64,000 nucleotides of DNA, taken from assembly GCF_029223195.1 (NCBI RefSeq), contig NZ_JARHUF010000008.1, positions 1 through 64,000 on the forward strand, written 5' to 3'. The stretch is from Vibrio sp. CAU 1672 (GTDB lineage: Bacteria > Pseudomonadota > Gammaproteobacteria > Enterobacterales > Vibrionaceae). Shown one piece after another: positions 18,301 to 27,509 of the stretch (positions within the stretch are counted from its first letter, which is position 1; each line of letters begins with the position of its first letter). The notes under the pieces are model-generated. The model worked only from the letters and a program-made list of their open reading frames with translations, had not been told where the DNA came from and did no database searches. A program made the position numbers and the translations under genes.

Positions 18301-19476
18301 TTATATATCATCGACATTCAAGTCAAAAAAGGCTTTGCAGCGCTCAAAGCGCAGGGATTTGATCATCTCAATAACTTGACCGCTCGTATCCCCCTGACCG
18401 TATGGGTTATGAATGGTTTCGTTATCCTGTTGGTAAGTACGGTTAACCGCTGCGCTTATCGCCTGAGCAATATCTCTCCGGTTTGGCTGGCAGTTTAAGA
18501 CACTTTTTGCCGCCAAACGGCCTTTTTGCCGGGCTCCGATGTTGACTGTCGGCACGTCAAAAGCGGGCACCTCGATAACCCCGCTTGAGGAATTACCGAT
18601 CACCGCGCTGGCATGCTTAACAGCACTTAAATAACGTACTTGTCCGAGCGAAGGGATCGCCAGTACACGTTGCGGGTTATCCTGTGCATACTGCTCCAGC
18701 AACGGAATAATCCGCCGCCCGCCATCATCCGCATTAGGATAGGTCAGGATCACCTGATGATCCGGAAACTCATCCAGCGCTGCCAATAATGCCTGAAAAC
18801 TGGCTTCCGGCTGCTCTTCACCCAGCGTCACAGGGTGGTAAGTGACGACAAAGAAAGGCTTTTCAAGCTTAAAATCCAAAGATTGAGCCAACTCATCCAC
18901 ACTCATGAAGGTTGCTCGTTTTAAATGATCTAAGCCAATCGCCCCGACATTTTTCACCCGCTCAGGAGCTTCGCCTAACTGGATTACACGCTGGCGATAC
19001 TGCTCGGTTGAAGTGCCGTGTAAATAGCTAAGCTTGGTAATCGCATGACGAATCGCATCATCATAAGCGCCTTCCGTGATCTCTCCGCCATGTAAATGGA
19101 GGATCGGGATACGTAAAATCATAGCGGTCTGCGCTGCAGCTAGCGCTTCAAAACGATCCCCTAAAATCACCAGCACGTCAGGCTGTAAACGAGCTAACGC
19201 ATCGGCAAAGCCAAGTACGCCCAGCCCCATGCTTTTTGCGGTACCAACGGCCGAATCCGAAGAGAGTAAAATCTCAATTTTCTCGTCGATGACAAAGCCA
19301 TCGCGCTCAATCTGCTGATAGGTTTCGCCAAACTCTGGAGACAAGTGCATACCGGACACGAGCAACTGCAGCTGCAAATCAGGATCAGTTTGGATGTCTT
19401 TTAGCAGCCAGTAGAGCAGTCCATATTCTGCCCTTGTACCGGTGAACACCGCGACTTTTTTAAGGGTCTGCGTCAT
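18301..19476 (-). CDS. legG: Hydrolysing UDP/GDP-HexNAc 2-epimerase (LegG/NeuC)
   Basis: Hydrolyses and epimerises the nucleotide-linked diacetamido sugar to free it for LegI. 391 residues in the WecB/NeuC GT-B fold: VAVFTGTRAEYGLLY near the start, LHLHGGEITEGAYDD near residue 118 and VIGNSSSGVIEVPAFDVPTVNIG near residue 291. The ATG at 19476 has AGGA 8 bases ahead; the in-frame ATG at 19500 overlaps the legC stop. In this context the likely substrate is GDP-linked rather than UDP-linked. Confidence 0.9.
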   Translation of the reverse strand: MTQTLKKVAVFTGTRAEYGLLYWLLKDIQTDPDLQLQLLVSGMHLSPEFGETYQQIERDGFVIDEKIEILLSSDSAVGTAKSMGLGVLGFADALARLQPDVLVILGDRFEALAAAQTAMILRIPILHLHGGEITEGAYDDAIRHAITKLSYLHGTSTEQYRQRVIQLGEAPERVKNVGAIGLDHLKRATFMSVDELAQSLDFKLEKPFFVVTYHPVTLGEEQPEASFQALLAALDEFPDHQVILTYPNADDGGRRIIPLLEQYAQDNPQRVLAIPSLGQVRYLSAVKHASAVIGNSSSGVIEVPAFDVPTVNIGARQKGRLAAKSVLNCQPNRRDIAQAISAAVNRTYQQDNETIHNPYGQGDTSGQVIEMIKSLRFERCKAFFDLNVDDI

Positions 19477-19492
19477 GATATCTGTTCCTGCT

Positions 19493-20644
19493 TTAACCAT
19501 TCAGGTCGATAGGAGTGCTGGGTAGGTTGACCAAATGTGCCTCAATACGCTCAGAACAACTCAGGTCCCCACGCAACGCATGTGCGAACATCGGCAAGCG
19601 GTGCATCAGTTGCCAGATTGGCCGGGTCATCACACCAGCATCATTGGTTTTTTTCAACAACTCATCACGAGCAGCCACAGACGGACAGATCACGGCATTT
19701 AACCAGTAGTTCGACTGTGCATACTCCGGTTCAACCACAAACTGAAAATCGCTGCCGGCAAACAACGCCTGATAACGAGCCGCCAGCGCTCTTTTTTGTT
19801 GCAGATATAGTGGCAGGACTTCCATCTGGGCACAGCCTAATGCAGCGTTGAGATTAGGCATACGGTAATTAAAGCCCGCCTCATCATGATAAAACTCGTA
19901 AGGGTGAGGCACTTTAGCCGTAGTGGTCACGTGCTTGGTGCGCTGGCCTAGCTGCTGCGTTTTGCACAGCACCATACCACCACCACCCGTGGTGATGATT
20001 TTGTTGCCGTTGAAGCTCACCGCACCAAAATCGCCAATGGTCCCGGTGTGCTGTCCTTTATAGAAGGAACCCAGGCTTTCAGCGGCATCCTCAACCAAAA
20101 CCAGATGCCATTTGAGGCAAACGGCCACGAGTTCATCGAGGTCAACCGGGTGACCAAAGGTATGCATTGGCACCACCGCTTTAATCCGCTGACCGGTAAC
20201 TTTATGCACACACCCTTGTTCTGTCACTTGTGCGTGCTCGGCAAGATAGGCCTCGACCGCCTGCGGACACAAACCGAGGCTGACCGGCGAGACATCGACA
20301 AACACTGGTTCTGCCCCCATATGGTAAAGCGCATTACATGTCGCAACAAACGTTAGGGCCTGAGTAATAACCAGGTCACCACGCGTGACGCCGGCCATAT
20401 AAAGTGCCGCGTGCAATGCAGCCGTACCGTTAACGGTGGCTACCGCCTTGGCAGTCCCGGTAAAGGCTTCAATTTTGTGCTCAAAGTCATCGACGAACTT
20501 ACCCACACTGGAAACGAAGGTGCTGTCAATCGTCTCGTTCACATAGGCTTTTTCATTACCAGTGAACGTCGGTGCGTGTAAAGGAATGAAATCTTGGCTT
20601 TGATAGGTATCGCGGACAAACTCCACAATGGTTTCAGGTTTCAT
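19493..20644 (-). CDS. legC: LegC-family PLP aminotransferase
   Basis: Transfers an amino group to the 4-keto-6-deoxy sugar made by LegB. 383 residues, DegT/DnrJ/EryC1 fold. The cofactor environment VEDAAESLGS lies near residue 190, and the Schiff-base lysine motif GAVSFNGNKIITTGGGGM near residue 212. The N-terminal IPLHAPTFTGNEKAYVNE is the LegC-type opening, distinct from the WecE-type paralog at 23000. Confidence 0.9.
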   Translation of the reverse strand: MKPETIVEFVRDTYQSQDFIPLHAPTFTGNEKAYVNETIDSTFVSSVGKFVDDFEHKIEAFTGTAKAVATVNGTAALHAALYMAGVTRGDLVITQALTFVATCNALYHMGAEPVFVDVSPVSLGLCPQAVEAYLAEHAQVTEQGCVHKVTGQRIKAVVPMHTFGHPVDLDELVAVCLKWHLVLVEDAAESLGSFYKGQHTGTIGDFGAVSFNGNKIITTGGGGMVLCKTQQLGQRTKHVTTTAKVPHPYEFYHDEAGFNYRMPNLNAALGCAQMEVLPLYLQQKRALAARYQALFAGSDFQFVVEPEYAQSNYWLNAVICPSVAARDELLKKTNDAGVMTRPIWQLMHRLPMFAHALRGDLSCSERIEAHLVNLPSTPIDLNG

Positions 20645-20653
20645 CGTATTCCC

Positions 20654-21844
20654 TTACATCTTGCTATCAAGATATTTACCCGTTTCTTTATGGCCGAAAT
20701 CAGGAATCATGGTGAAAAACAGCTCAACCAGCTGCGCTTTAGTCCAGGCTCGCTGCGTCTTCATCCCGGTAATCTGTTGTTCAAACAGCTCCAGCAACTT
20801 CTGCTCGTACAAAGGATCATTTTTGATGATACCCAGGTTATCAAAGCGCGCCATATCCAGCGTTTCTTTGTCGGTAAAGAACTCTTCAAAGTCTTTTTCC
20901 CCGGTGGTATCACTCTCGGTAAACAGGCATGGCCACTTACCCTGTTGAGGCAAAGTTTTTGCCAGCTCACGGGCTTCATCTTCGCTGCTGCATAAATGTG
21001 GCTCATAACCCAGTTGGGCCAGGTATTTCACGGCGATGTCGGCAAACGAAATAAGGTGCAGCGCTTCACTCAGTTTCGGGAAGAAAATATCGCGGTTTTC
21101 ACCAAAAATACACGACATCAGGCACAGTTCACCGGATTCTTGCGGTGTGACGAAATAGCGTTTGATGTCATTCGGTGCCACGATAGGCTGACGCTTTTGA
21201 ATGCGCTGGTTAAAGCCATGCAGTAGCGAACCATCAGAGAAAGCGACATTGGCGAAGCGTGCGGTTGAAATCGCAATCTGCTCACTCTTACGCATTAAGA
21301 ACATTTCCATAATGCGCTTTGAGGCACCCATCATATTGACCGGGTTGGCGGCTTTATCGGTGGAAACACAGAAGTACTTCTTCGCTCCGGCATCAATAGA
21401 CTGCTGAATCGTTTTATCGGTATTAAACACGTTAACATCGATCATGCGCATCAAGGTAAACGGGTCTTTTTCACTGCGGACATGTTTTAAGGCCGACAGG
21501 TTTAACACGTAGTCAAACTGACCATCCGCTTTAATAAAAGCGTCGTACTCCAAAGAGCCGATGTCTAAAGCAAAGGTTTGAAAATCCCCGTCAATATAGC
21601 CAAAAGAGCTGCGGATATCGCGCACCAGCTCAACCATGTTGTTTTCACTAATATCAACAACATGCAGTTTTTTAGGATTACGTTTAAAGATTTCTTTGGT
21701 GACGGCCTGGCCAATAGAGCCCGCCCCGCCCAAAACAAGAAAGCGAGATTCCGAAACGATTCGTGATAACTCCGCTTCATGCGTGGAAATATCTTGGGTA
21801 AACAGGGGATCGGTACGACCGATGAGAGAGAGTATGTTGCTCAT
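20654..21844 (-). CDS. legB: LegB NDP-GlcNAc 4,6-dehydratase
   Basis: First committed step of the legionaminic pathway, giving the 4-keto-6-deoxy sugar. 396 residues, extended SDR of the PglF/FlaA1/LegB type without membrane segments. FLVLGGAGSIGQAVTKEIF near residue 34 binds NAD(P), and NLSALKHVRSEKDPF near residue 113 is the family signature. CVSTDKAANPVNMMGASKR near residue 160 carries the M-x3-K active site where other SDRs have Tyr. First gene of the leg block after the AT-rich module. Confidence 0.92.
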   Translation of the reverse strand: MSNILSLIGRTDPLFTQDISTHEAELSRIVSESRFLVLGGAGSIGQAVTKEIFKRNPKKLHVVDISENNMVELVRDIRSSFGYIDGDFQTFALDIGSLEYDAFIKADGQFDYVLNLSALKHVRSEKDPFTLMRMIDVNVFNTDKTIQQSIDAGAKKYFCVSTDKAANPVNMMGASKRIMEMFLMRKSEQIAISTARFANVAFSDGSLLHGFNQRIQKRQPIVAPNDIKRYFVTPQESGELCLMSCIFGENRDIFFPKLSEALHLISFADIAVKYLAQLGYEPHLCSSEDEARELAKTLPQQGKWPCLFTESDTTGEKDFEEFFTDKETLDMARFDNLGIIKNDPLYEQKLLELFEQQITGMKTQRAWTKAQLVELFFTMIPDFGHKETGKYLDSKM

Positions 21845-21875
21845 AACAAAGCCTTAGATAATTTCGGAATTCAGA

Positions 21876-22994
21876 TTAACTGTACAACGCAGCCAGGACG
21901 GTAAGTGAACGCTGTTCTTCCTGATTAATTTTAACCGCGTTGCCCTCGACATCAATATGTTTATCAATGTTATCTGCCAGCTCTTCAAACGTTACAAAGC
22001 TCAGCAAGTCGATGGCCTGGGCATCTTTAAAAAACAGCTCATTGTGGCTGTTCTTAGCAACGCAGACTTTCCCCTGCCCCCACTTCATTAGTTGGCGAGC
22101 GCTACTGGCTCCACCTCTGGATTGAAGAATGAGATGAGTACAAGACATGATCATCGCTGTATAAGCAAGTGGCGGTAAAGAAGTGATGATGGACAGATCG
22201 AGTATTTGCTTTTTCACCTTACACAGATACAACAGGTGCAGTTCCAGCAACACTCTTTTCTTCCATTGCTTATACGGCCACATGACAATGAACTTGTATC
22301 GAGTGTGTAGCCCCCGATCAATAAACGCATTCAGCAACGCTTTCACATCTCGGAACTTAAACGCACTGGGCTTAGTCCCTAACAGTATCGTTGGTTTTCG
22401 GTTAGAAGATTCCGTTGCCACCGATATCGCCAGAGCTTCAGCAGCCTTGGTCGGCAGCGTATCAAAGATCACACTGGCATCGACAGCACAAAAGTCTTGA
22501 TGACCCAATACGCGAGCAAGCTTATCTTGAAAAGCACTTTTAAGCGCAATAAATCGGCACTGCTGGCTTAATACCCAAACATCATCTTGGGTGAGATTAA
22601 AGTGGGGATCGGGAACCAGATTTCCATGTTTTTTCTGGCACGCCAGCCATCTATCCACCTCATCATCAGTGATAAACATGTAGGCCTTATCCTTCATCGT
22701 CGGACTAAGCTCAAGTACCTGGCGAACCGGTTTTGAGTTTAGCGCACTTAACGAAAAATAAGTCACACTTAACGCGTTGATAAAAATAGATTTGTCGACT
22801 ATCTGATACGCCAAATAAGTGACACCGTCCACCGTCTTAGTGAAGGTCTCGTCAGCACCATTGATACCAAAAACCACCACACACAATGACTGAGCATTCA
22901 CGCCTGCTTTGCAGATAAGCGCATCAAGAAACAAGGGAGAAAAATAGTCGCTGCTGGACACCAAAAACACATGTCTGAATTCATTCTGTTGCAT
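21876..22994 (-). CDS. Unrecognised protein; possible GT56/WecF-like Fuc4N transferase
   Basis: About 372 residues that I cannot place with certainty; no signal peptide or membrane helix. Two Rossmann-like halves are suggested. The second opens with TILLGTKPSAFKFRDVKALL near residue 210 and contains SLPPLAYTAMIMSCTHLILQSRGG near residue 280, then GKVCVAKNSHNELFF. The spacing recalls the donor half of WecF (DAYLALLRQCD…). It lies directly after wecE, and WecE and WecF work in sequence in enterobacterial common antigen, so transfer of the Fuc4N-type sugar is my hypothesis. ATG at 22994 has GGAAT ahead; a GTG at 23000 is also possible. Confidence 0.5.
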   Translation of the reverse strand: MQQNEFRHVFLVSSSDYFSPLFLDALICKAGVNAQSLCVVVFGINGADETFTKTVDGVTYLAYQIVDKSIFINALSVTYFSLSALNSKPVRQVLELSPTMKDKAYMFITDDEVDRWLACQKKHGNLVPDPHFNLTQDDVWVLSQQCRFIALKSAFQDKLARVLGHQDFCAVDASVIFDTLPTKAAEALAISVATESSNRKPTILLGTKPSAFKFRDVKALLNAFIDRGLHTRYKFIVMWPYKQWKKRVLLELHLLYLCKVKKQILDLSIITSLPPLAYTAMIMSCTHLILQSRGGASSARQLMKWGQGKVCVAKNSHNELFFKDAQAIDLLSFVTFEELADNIDKHIDVEGNAVKINQEEQRSLTVLAALYS

Positions 22995-22999
22995 AGCCA

Positions 23000-24139
23000 C
23001 TATTCCATTTCATCTAGCACGAGTTTTACCACCTCAATAATCTGAACTTGCTCATCTTCGGTCAGATTAAAAAACATAGGTAGTCGCACTAAACGCTCAC
23101 TTTCTTTGGTTGTGAAGCGATCTTCACCCGAAAACTCACCAAACTGTCGTCCGGCCGGTGAACTGTGCAATGGGACATAATGAAATACAGACAAAACCTC
23201 CCTCTCTTTTAACTGCTTAATAAAATAGCTTCGCTGGTTGATATCTCGCAGTTTTAGATAAAACATATGGGCATTATGTTGGCAGCCTGCAGATAATGAT
23301 GGTAGTTCAACACCATGAGTACGCGAATACGGCATCAACGCATCATAATATCTCTGCCAGTCTTGTAATCTCTTTTGATTTATTTGTTCGGCATTCTCTA
23401 GCTGCGCCCACAAATAAGCGGCTTGTATTTCACTAGGCAGCAAGCTGCTCCCCAGATCAACCCAGGTGTATTTGTCGACCATACCTCGAAAAAACTGGCT
23501 GCGATTGGTGCCTTTTTCACGAACGATTTCCGCACGCTCGACAAAGCGTTGATCATTAATAAGTAGTAAACCACCTTCACCACCGGAGGTGTAGTTCTTG
23601 GTCTCGTGAAAACTGTAAGCGGCTAAGTGGCCAATGGCTCCCAAAGGACGCCCCTTGTACGAGGACATTACCGCCTGCGCCGCGTCTTCTATTACCCACA
23701 GCCCATACTGATCGGCAAGCTGCATGATAATGTCCATTTCACATGCCACACCCGCATAGTGCACAGGAACAATAGCTTTTGTTCTAGCCGTGATGGCAGC
23801 TTCTATCTTCGACTCATCAATATTCATTGTGTCCGGACGAACATCAACAAAAATTACCTTTGCACCACGCAAGGCAAATGCATTAGCAGTACTGACAAAC
23901 GTGTAGCTTGGCATGATAACTTCATCGCCCGGCTGAATATCTATCAGCAACGCCGCCAGCTCAAGCGCATGGGTACAAGAAGGAGTGAGTAAAGACTTGA
24001 TACAGCCGGTTTGAGCTTCAAACCATTTCTGGCATCTTTGCCCAAACTCACCATCACCACTCAACTTCCCGCTATTAATCGCTTGTCTCATGAACTCAAC
24101 TTCACTACCAACAACAGGAGGTTTATTAAAAGGGATCAT
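23000..24139 (-). CDS. wecE: dTDP-4-amino-4,6-dideoxygalactose transaminase
   Basis: PLP enzyme converting dTDP-4-keto-6-deoxyglucose to dTDP-Fuc4N with glutamate. 379 residues. It follows E. coli WecE (RffA) almost phrase by phrase: MIPFNKPPVVGSE start, GDEVIMPSYTFVSTANAF near residue 75, VIEDAAQAVMSSYKG near residue 155. The Schiff-base lysine is in AYSFHETKNYTSGGEGG near residue 180. It is not VioA/PerA type. The N-acylating enzymes encoded upstream could act on its product, and rmlB at 29417 supplies its substrate type. Confidence 0.93.
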   Translation of the reverse strand: MIPFNKPPVVGSEVEFMRQAINSGKLSGDGEFGQRCQKWFEAQTGCIKSLLTPSCTHALELAALLIDIQPGDEVIMPSYTFVSTANAFALRGAKVIFVDVRPDTMNIDESKIEAAITARTKAIVPVHYAGVACEMDIIMQLADQYGLWVIEDAAQAVMSSYKGRPLGAIGHLAAYSFHETKNYTSGGEGGLLLINDQRFVERAEIVREKGTNRSQFFRGMVDKYTWVDLGSSLLPSEIQAAYLWAQLENAEQINQKRLQDWQRYYDALMPYSRTHGVELPSLSAGCQHNAHMFYLKLRDINQRSYFIKQLKEREVLSVFHYVPLHSSPAGRQFGEFSGEDRFTTKESERLVRLPMFFNLTEDEQVQIIEVVKLVLDEME

Positions 24140-24162
24140 TACGCGATTACCTTACAAAAACA

Positions 24163-25521
24163 TTAATGACTATATTTGCTGACTCTGACTTTTTTGAATC
24201 GCTCGTTAATACCTGTATCTGTACTGAAATTGATTTTGGTCGGCACTTTATAAGCATCAAGCTGGTTTCTGCAGTATTTCCTGATTTGTTTTTTCAGTAC
24301 TTTGAGATCGCTGTCACCTGAAGCTGTTACATTCGCCACCACGGTTTGGCCAGTAATCGCATTAGCCGCAGCATAAACTACACAGTCTTCTACGCCCTCG
24401 ACTTCCAGCAAAACAGACTCAACCTCACTAGGTAATACTTTTTCGCCTCCGACATTGATTACCTCTTTCGCCCTGCCAATAATTTTCAGATAACCATCCC
24501 CAGACTGCTCGACAAGATCACCAGTCTGGAACCAACCATCATCAGAAAAACTGCTCATATCGTGATTCAAATACCCCAATATTTGAGTCTTACTCCGCAA
24601 CCACAGTTCATTGTTTACAATTTTATACTCTTGGTTAGGATCATCGATTCTGATCTCGAGGCTGCTTGATGAGCGGCTAGAAGTTTGTGCAATGCCCGTT
24701 TCACTGGTGCCAAACGTCTGTAATAGTTTGACTCGTGGCATCGCAGATTTTAAGCGATGGAGCAGGCTTTCAGGCATAGCCTCAGTACCATACGTGATCA
24801 TTCTTAATGATTTGAGGTTATATTGTTGGTGCGTATTAGCAATCAACATCATGTTCAAAAAGGTCGGTGAAGCAGGCAGCAAGTTCACCCGCTCACGCTC
24901 AATGAGCATTGCGACATGCTCTGGTTCTCTTTTACTTGGGATCACAATTTTGGCTCCCATTGCCAGAGAATTAAGTAGCGTGTTCAAACCACCAATATGG
25001 TCAAACATTAAAAAAACCATTATGGATAACGACTTGGCTCGCTTGTCTACGTAAGTACTTAGCAAGTTATCCAAATTGTGGATCATCGCCTTAGGCTCAC
25101 CTGTACTTCCGCTACTAAACAGAATAAGGCCAGAATGACCATTCTTGACAATATTGGCGATCAACTCATGCCTGTCAGTAGAGCAAGACTCGGAAAGTTT
25201 CACTTCTTGGCTGCTGTTGTTTCTTAAATTAATCACCGCATCAGGAGATACAACCGCCAGACGTTTATCAATTTCTTCCTGATTTTCACTCACAATAGGA
25301 ACGATGACGCACTTCTTTTTCACCAGTGCAAAAAATAATGCTATCGCATCAAAAGAATAATCACTGATAATACAAACCACCTGACCTGATTTGACGTCAT
25401 CAAGGTTGGTATAAAAGTGATTAATCTTCTCATTTAATTGCTGATAGCTAAATTGCGATTTTTCAAAACACAAAGCCGTCTCATCAGAAAATTGTGATAT
25501 TTTATTCAAGTACTCAATCAC
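24163..25521 (-). CDS. AMP-forming acyl-CoA/ACP ligase
   Basis: Adenylates a carboxylic acid and loads it on CoA or a carrier protein. 452 residues, short for the family. Motifs: P-loop LILFSSGSTGEPKAM near residue 131, TYGTEAMP and QTFGTSETG (A4/A5) near residues 243 and 265. The A7–A8 block DGWFQTGDLV…IIGRAKEVINVGGEKVLPSEVE lies near residues 325–365, with a C-terminal catalytic-type lysine in ERFKKVR. GTG start overlapping the upstream reductase stop by 4 bases. With the neighbouring carrier proteins and KAS III it probably activates a starter or finished acyl group. Confidence 0.8.
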   Translation of the reverse strand: MIEYLNKISQFSDETALCFEKSQFSYQQLNEKINHFYTNLDDVKSGQVVCIISDYSFDAIALFFALVKKKCVIVPIVSENQEEIDKRLAVVSPDAVINLRNNSSQEVKLSESCSTDRHELIANIVKNGHSGLILFSSGSTGEPKAMIHNLDNLLSTYVDKRAKSLSIMVFLMFDHIGGLNTLLNSLAMGAKIVIPSKREPEHVAMLIERERVNLLPASPTFLNMMLIANTHQQYNLKSLRMITYGTEAMPESLLHRLKSAMPRVKLLQTFGTSETGIAQTSSRSSSSLEIRIDDPNQEYKIVNNELWLRSKTQILGYLNHDMSSFSDDGWFQTGDLVEQSGDGYLKIIGRAKEVINVGGEKVLPSEVESVLLEVEGVEDCVVYAAANAITGQTVVANVTASGDSDLKVLKKQIRKYCRNQLDAYKVPTKINFSTDTGINERFKKVRVSKYSH

Positions 25522-26219
25522 TTAAAAACCCCTCCCAAGTAAATAACCTGGCCAGTTATAAAGTCACTTTTGGGTGATATAAAGAAGTCAATAACATTAA
25601 TTACATCCTCTTCTTTCCCCAGTCTCTTTATAGCTTGACTTGAGATAAGTTCATCAATTTTATTTTTAGGTATGGCCTTAATTAAGTCAGTCGGTACTGG
25701 GGTTGGCCCTACGGCATTCACGCGAATACCGTAAGGAGACAATTCTTTTGCTGAAATCCGGGTTAAAGACTCCACCGCAGCTTTACTTGCTGCGTATATT
25801 GCTTCACCTTCTAAATCCAGCGGTACCGCAACCGTTGAATAGTTAACAATTGAGCCATGTTTCTGCTTCATCATCAACTTAGCAACCTCTCTTGAAAAGA
25901 GAAATGTACCAAACACATTGGTAGCCATTACCTTTTCCGCACTACTCAACGGCGTAGTTAAAAAATGGTTCATTGCAGCCATACCTGCATTATTTACCAG
26001 TACATCAACCTTGCCCAAAGTCTTGCGGATGCTGCGTACCATAGATACGACAGCCTTTTCATCTGTCACATCTAATTCAAAGTGATGATAGTTCTCATGC
26101 TCAATGGAGCCCGACTGTCGGCTACAGCCGACAACCGTATGACCAAGGGCGAGATAATGCTCAGCTAAGGCTTTACCCAACCCTTTGCGGGTTCCTGTAA
26201 TCACAATATTCAACGGCAT
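25518..26219 (-). CDS. SDR-family ketoreductase (FabG-like) 1
   Basis: A 233-residue classical short-chain dehydrogenase. NADPH motif TGTRKGLGKALA near residue 8, NNAG near residue 83, and catalytic YAASKAAVESL near residue 147 with an upstream serine. C-terminal FITGQVIYLGGVF is the FabG-like ending. It likely reduces a 3-oxoacyl thioester on one of the adjacent carrier proteins. Sugar reduction is an alternative, since the family is broad. Confidence 0.75.
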   Translation of the reverse strand: MPLNIVITGTRKGLGKALAEHYLALGHTVVGCSRQSGSIEHENYHHFELDVTDEKAVVSMVRSIRKTLGKVDVLVNNAGMAAMNHFLTTPLSSAEKVMATNVFGTFLFSREVAKLMMKQKHGSIVNYSTVAVPLDLEGEAIYAASKAAVESLTRISAKELSPYGIRVNAVGPTPVPTDLIKAIPKNKIDELISSQAIKRLGKEEDVINVIDFFISPKSDFITGQVIYLGGVFK

Positions 26220-26228
26220 AGGACTGTT

Positions 26229-26516
26229 TTACCCTTCAACTAACTGCGCAATGTATTTGGCTAGTGTTTCAACATTACGGAATGGCGAAGTTACCTGGCT
26301 CATGGCTTTTTCGTCAGCCAATGTCACATCAACGTCAAACTCATCACTGATTTTTTCTTCCAGTTCTGTAATTAAAAACACAATACCGACACTGTCTAAA
26401 ACACCATTGGTTCCAAATAGCTTAGTTTTCGCATTCGCTTCAATTAAAGCAGCATTATCATCGTCTTCGCCCATTTCAATTAGGGTTGACAATACTAAAT
26501 CAATATATTTATCCAC
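26229..26516 (-). CDS. Acyl carrier protein 1
   Basis: A 95-residue acidic helical protein with the phosphopantetheine site GVLDSVGIVFLI (Ser near residue 42). It carries a long acidic segment before the attachment site and is divergent from housekeeping AcpP, indicating a dedicated carrier. GTG start, with AGAGATT upstream. It lies between two ketoreductase genes. Confidence 0.82.
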   Translation of the reverse strand: MDKYIDLVLSTLIEMGEDDDNAALIEANAKTKLFGTNGVLDSVGIVFLITELEEKISDEFDVDVTLADEKAMSQVTSPFRNVETLAKYIAQLVEG

Positions 26517-26527
26517 TATTTCAATCT

Positions 26528-27271
26528 CTATTCATTCGTTCCCAGTGTCACTCCACCATCAACTACCAAATCAGTGCCTGTAATCCACTTAGCTTTTTCT
26601 GATAGTAAAAATGTCACTGCATCTGCAATATATTCAGGTTTACCCAACCCTAAAGGGTAAGCTTTATCAAGGCGGGCAAAAAAATCTGCATCATGGTTGC
26701 TCTTTGTTAGATCAGTTTGAATCAATCCGGGAGAAACTGTATTCACTCGCACATTCTGCTTTGCTAACTCTCTTGCCAAAGATTTGGTAGCGCCGATCAA
26801 GCTTGCCTTGGATGCACCGTAGTTAACCGTACCATTCGCACCAACATTCGCAGCGATGGATGCAATAAATACGATCGAAGCTCCAGCTTGATGGCAAACT
26901 CTTTTATCTGAGACCCCTTTTGCCAGTGCCAAGGCACTGAAAAGATTTAGATTAAAAGTCTCCAACATTTTTTCATGCAGATTAAAGCGATTTGGCAATA
27001 TGCATAAAAGACCTGCCGCATGCACAAAACCCGATAATTTACCGTGCTTTTGAGCTAACATAAGGACCCATCTAGATAAGCAATTAATATCTGAAGACAA
27101 ATCTTTAGGATAAAAATAAAAAGAGTCAGGATACTCAGAACAAAGCCTTGGAACATCAGATTTTTCTGTTCGGGCAACACCTATAACTCTATGGCCAGCG
27201 GAGAGTAAGCTTTGACAAACCGCTAAGCCAATCCCTGAACTCGCACCGGTGACCAAATATAGCTCAGACAC
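26528..27271 (-). CDS. SDR-family ketoreductase (FabG-like) 2
   Basis: A 247-residue classical SDR distinct from the one at 25518. TGASSGIGLAVC near residue 7, catalytic YGASKASLIGATK near residue 150, and the terminal TGTDLVVDGGVTLG ending typical of FabG. GTG start about 10 bases after the ACP2 stop. Two different reductases in one set suggest two reductive steps, or one acting on the sugar; undecided. Confidence 0.75.
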   Translation of the reverse strand: MSELYLVTGASSGIGLAVCQSLLSAGHRVIGVARTEKSDVPRLCSEYPDSFYFYPKDLSSDINCLSRWVLMLAQKHGKLSGFVHAAGLLCILPNRFNLHEKMLETFNLNLFSALALAKGVSDKRVCHQAGASIVFIASIAANVGANGTVNYGASKASLIGATKSLARELAKQNVRVNTVSPGLIQTDLTKSNHDADFFARLDKAYPLGLGKPEYIADAVTFLLSEKAKWITGTDLVVDGGVTLGTNE

Positions 27272-27280
27272 ACCAGCTCC

Positions 27281-27499
27281 TTACAGTCCAGCTAAAACTA
27301 TCAGCTCTGATACTGTACCCACCTGCTTGAGATCCGTATTAGTGATGCTCTTAGAAAACTCCATATCAAAGAAAGAGATCACCCCTAAGTGAGCCATAGA
27401 GTCCCATTCTTCTAAGTCGCTCAAGACGGTTTGCTCATCGACCAAATTTTCTAACTGAAGAATTTCTGTTAGTTCTTCTAAAAACTGCTCTTTATTCAT
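27281..27499 (-). CDS. Acyl carrier protein 2
   Basis: A 72-residue carrier protein of the D-alanyl/phosphopantetheine-binding type. The attachment motif EEWDSMAHLGVI has Ser near residue 34, after the LSDLEEW lead-in seen in short specialised ACPs. ATG start, 10 bases after the KAS III stop. Having two unlike carrier proteins implies two acyl intermediates or a hand-over. Confidence 0.85.
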   Translation of the reverse strand: MNKEQFLEELTEILQLENLVDEQTVLSDLEEWDSMAHLGVISFFDMEFSKSITNTDLKQVGTVSELIVLAGL

Positions 27500-27509
27500 A
27501 CTTAGATAC

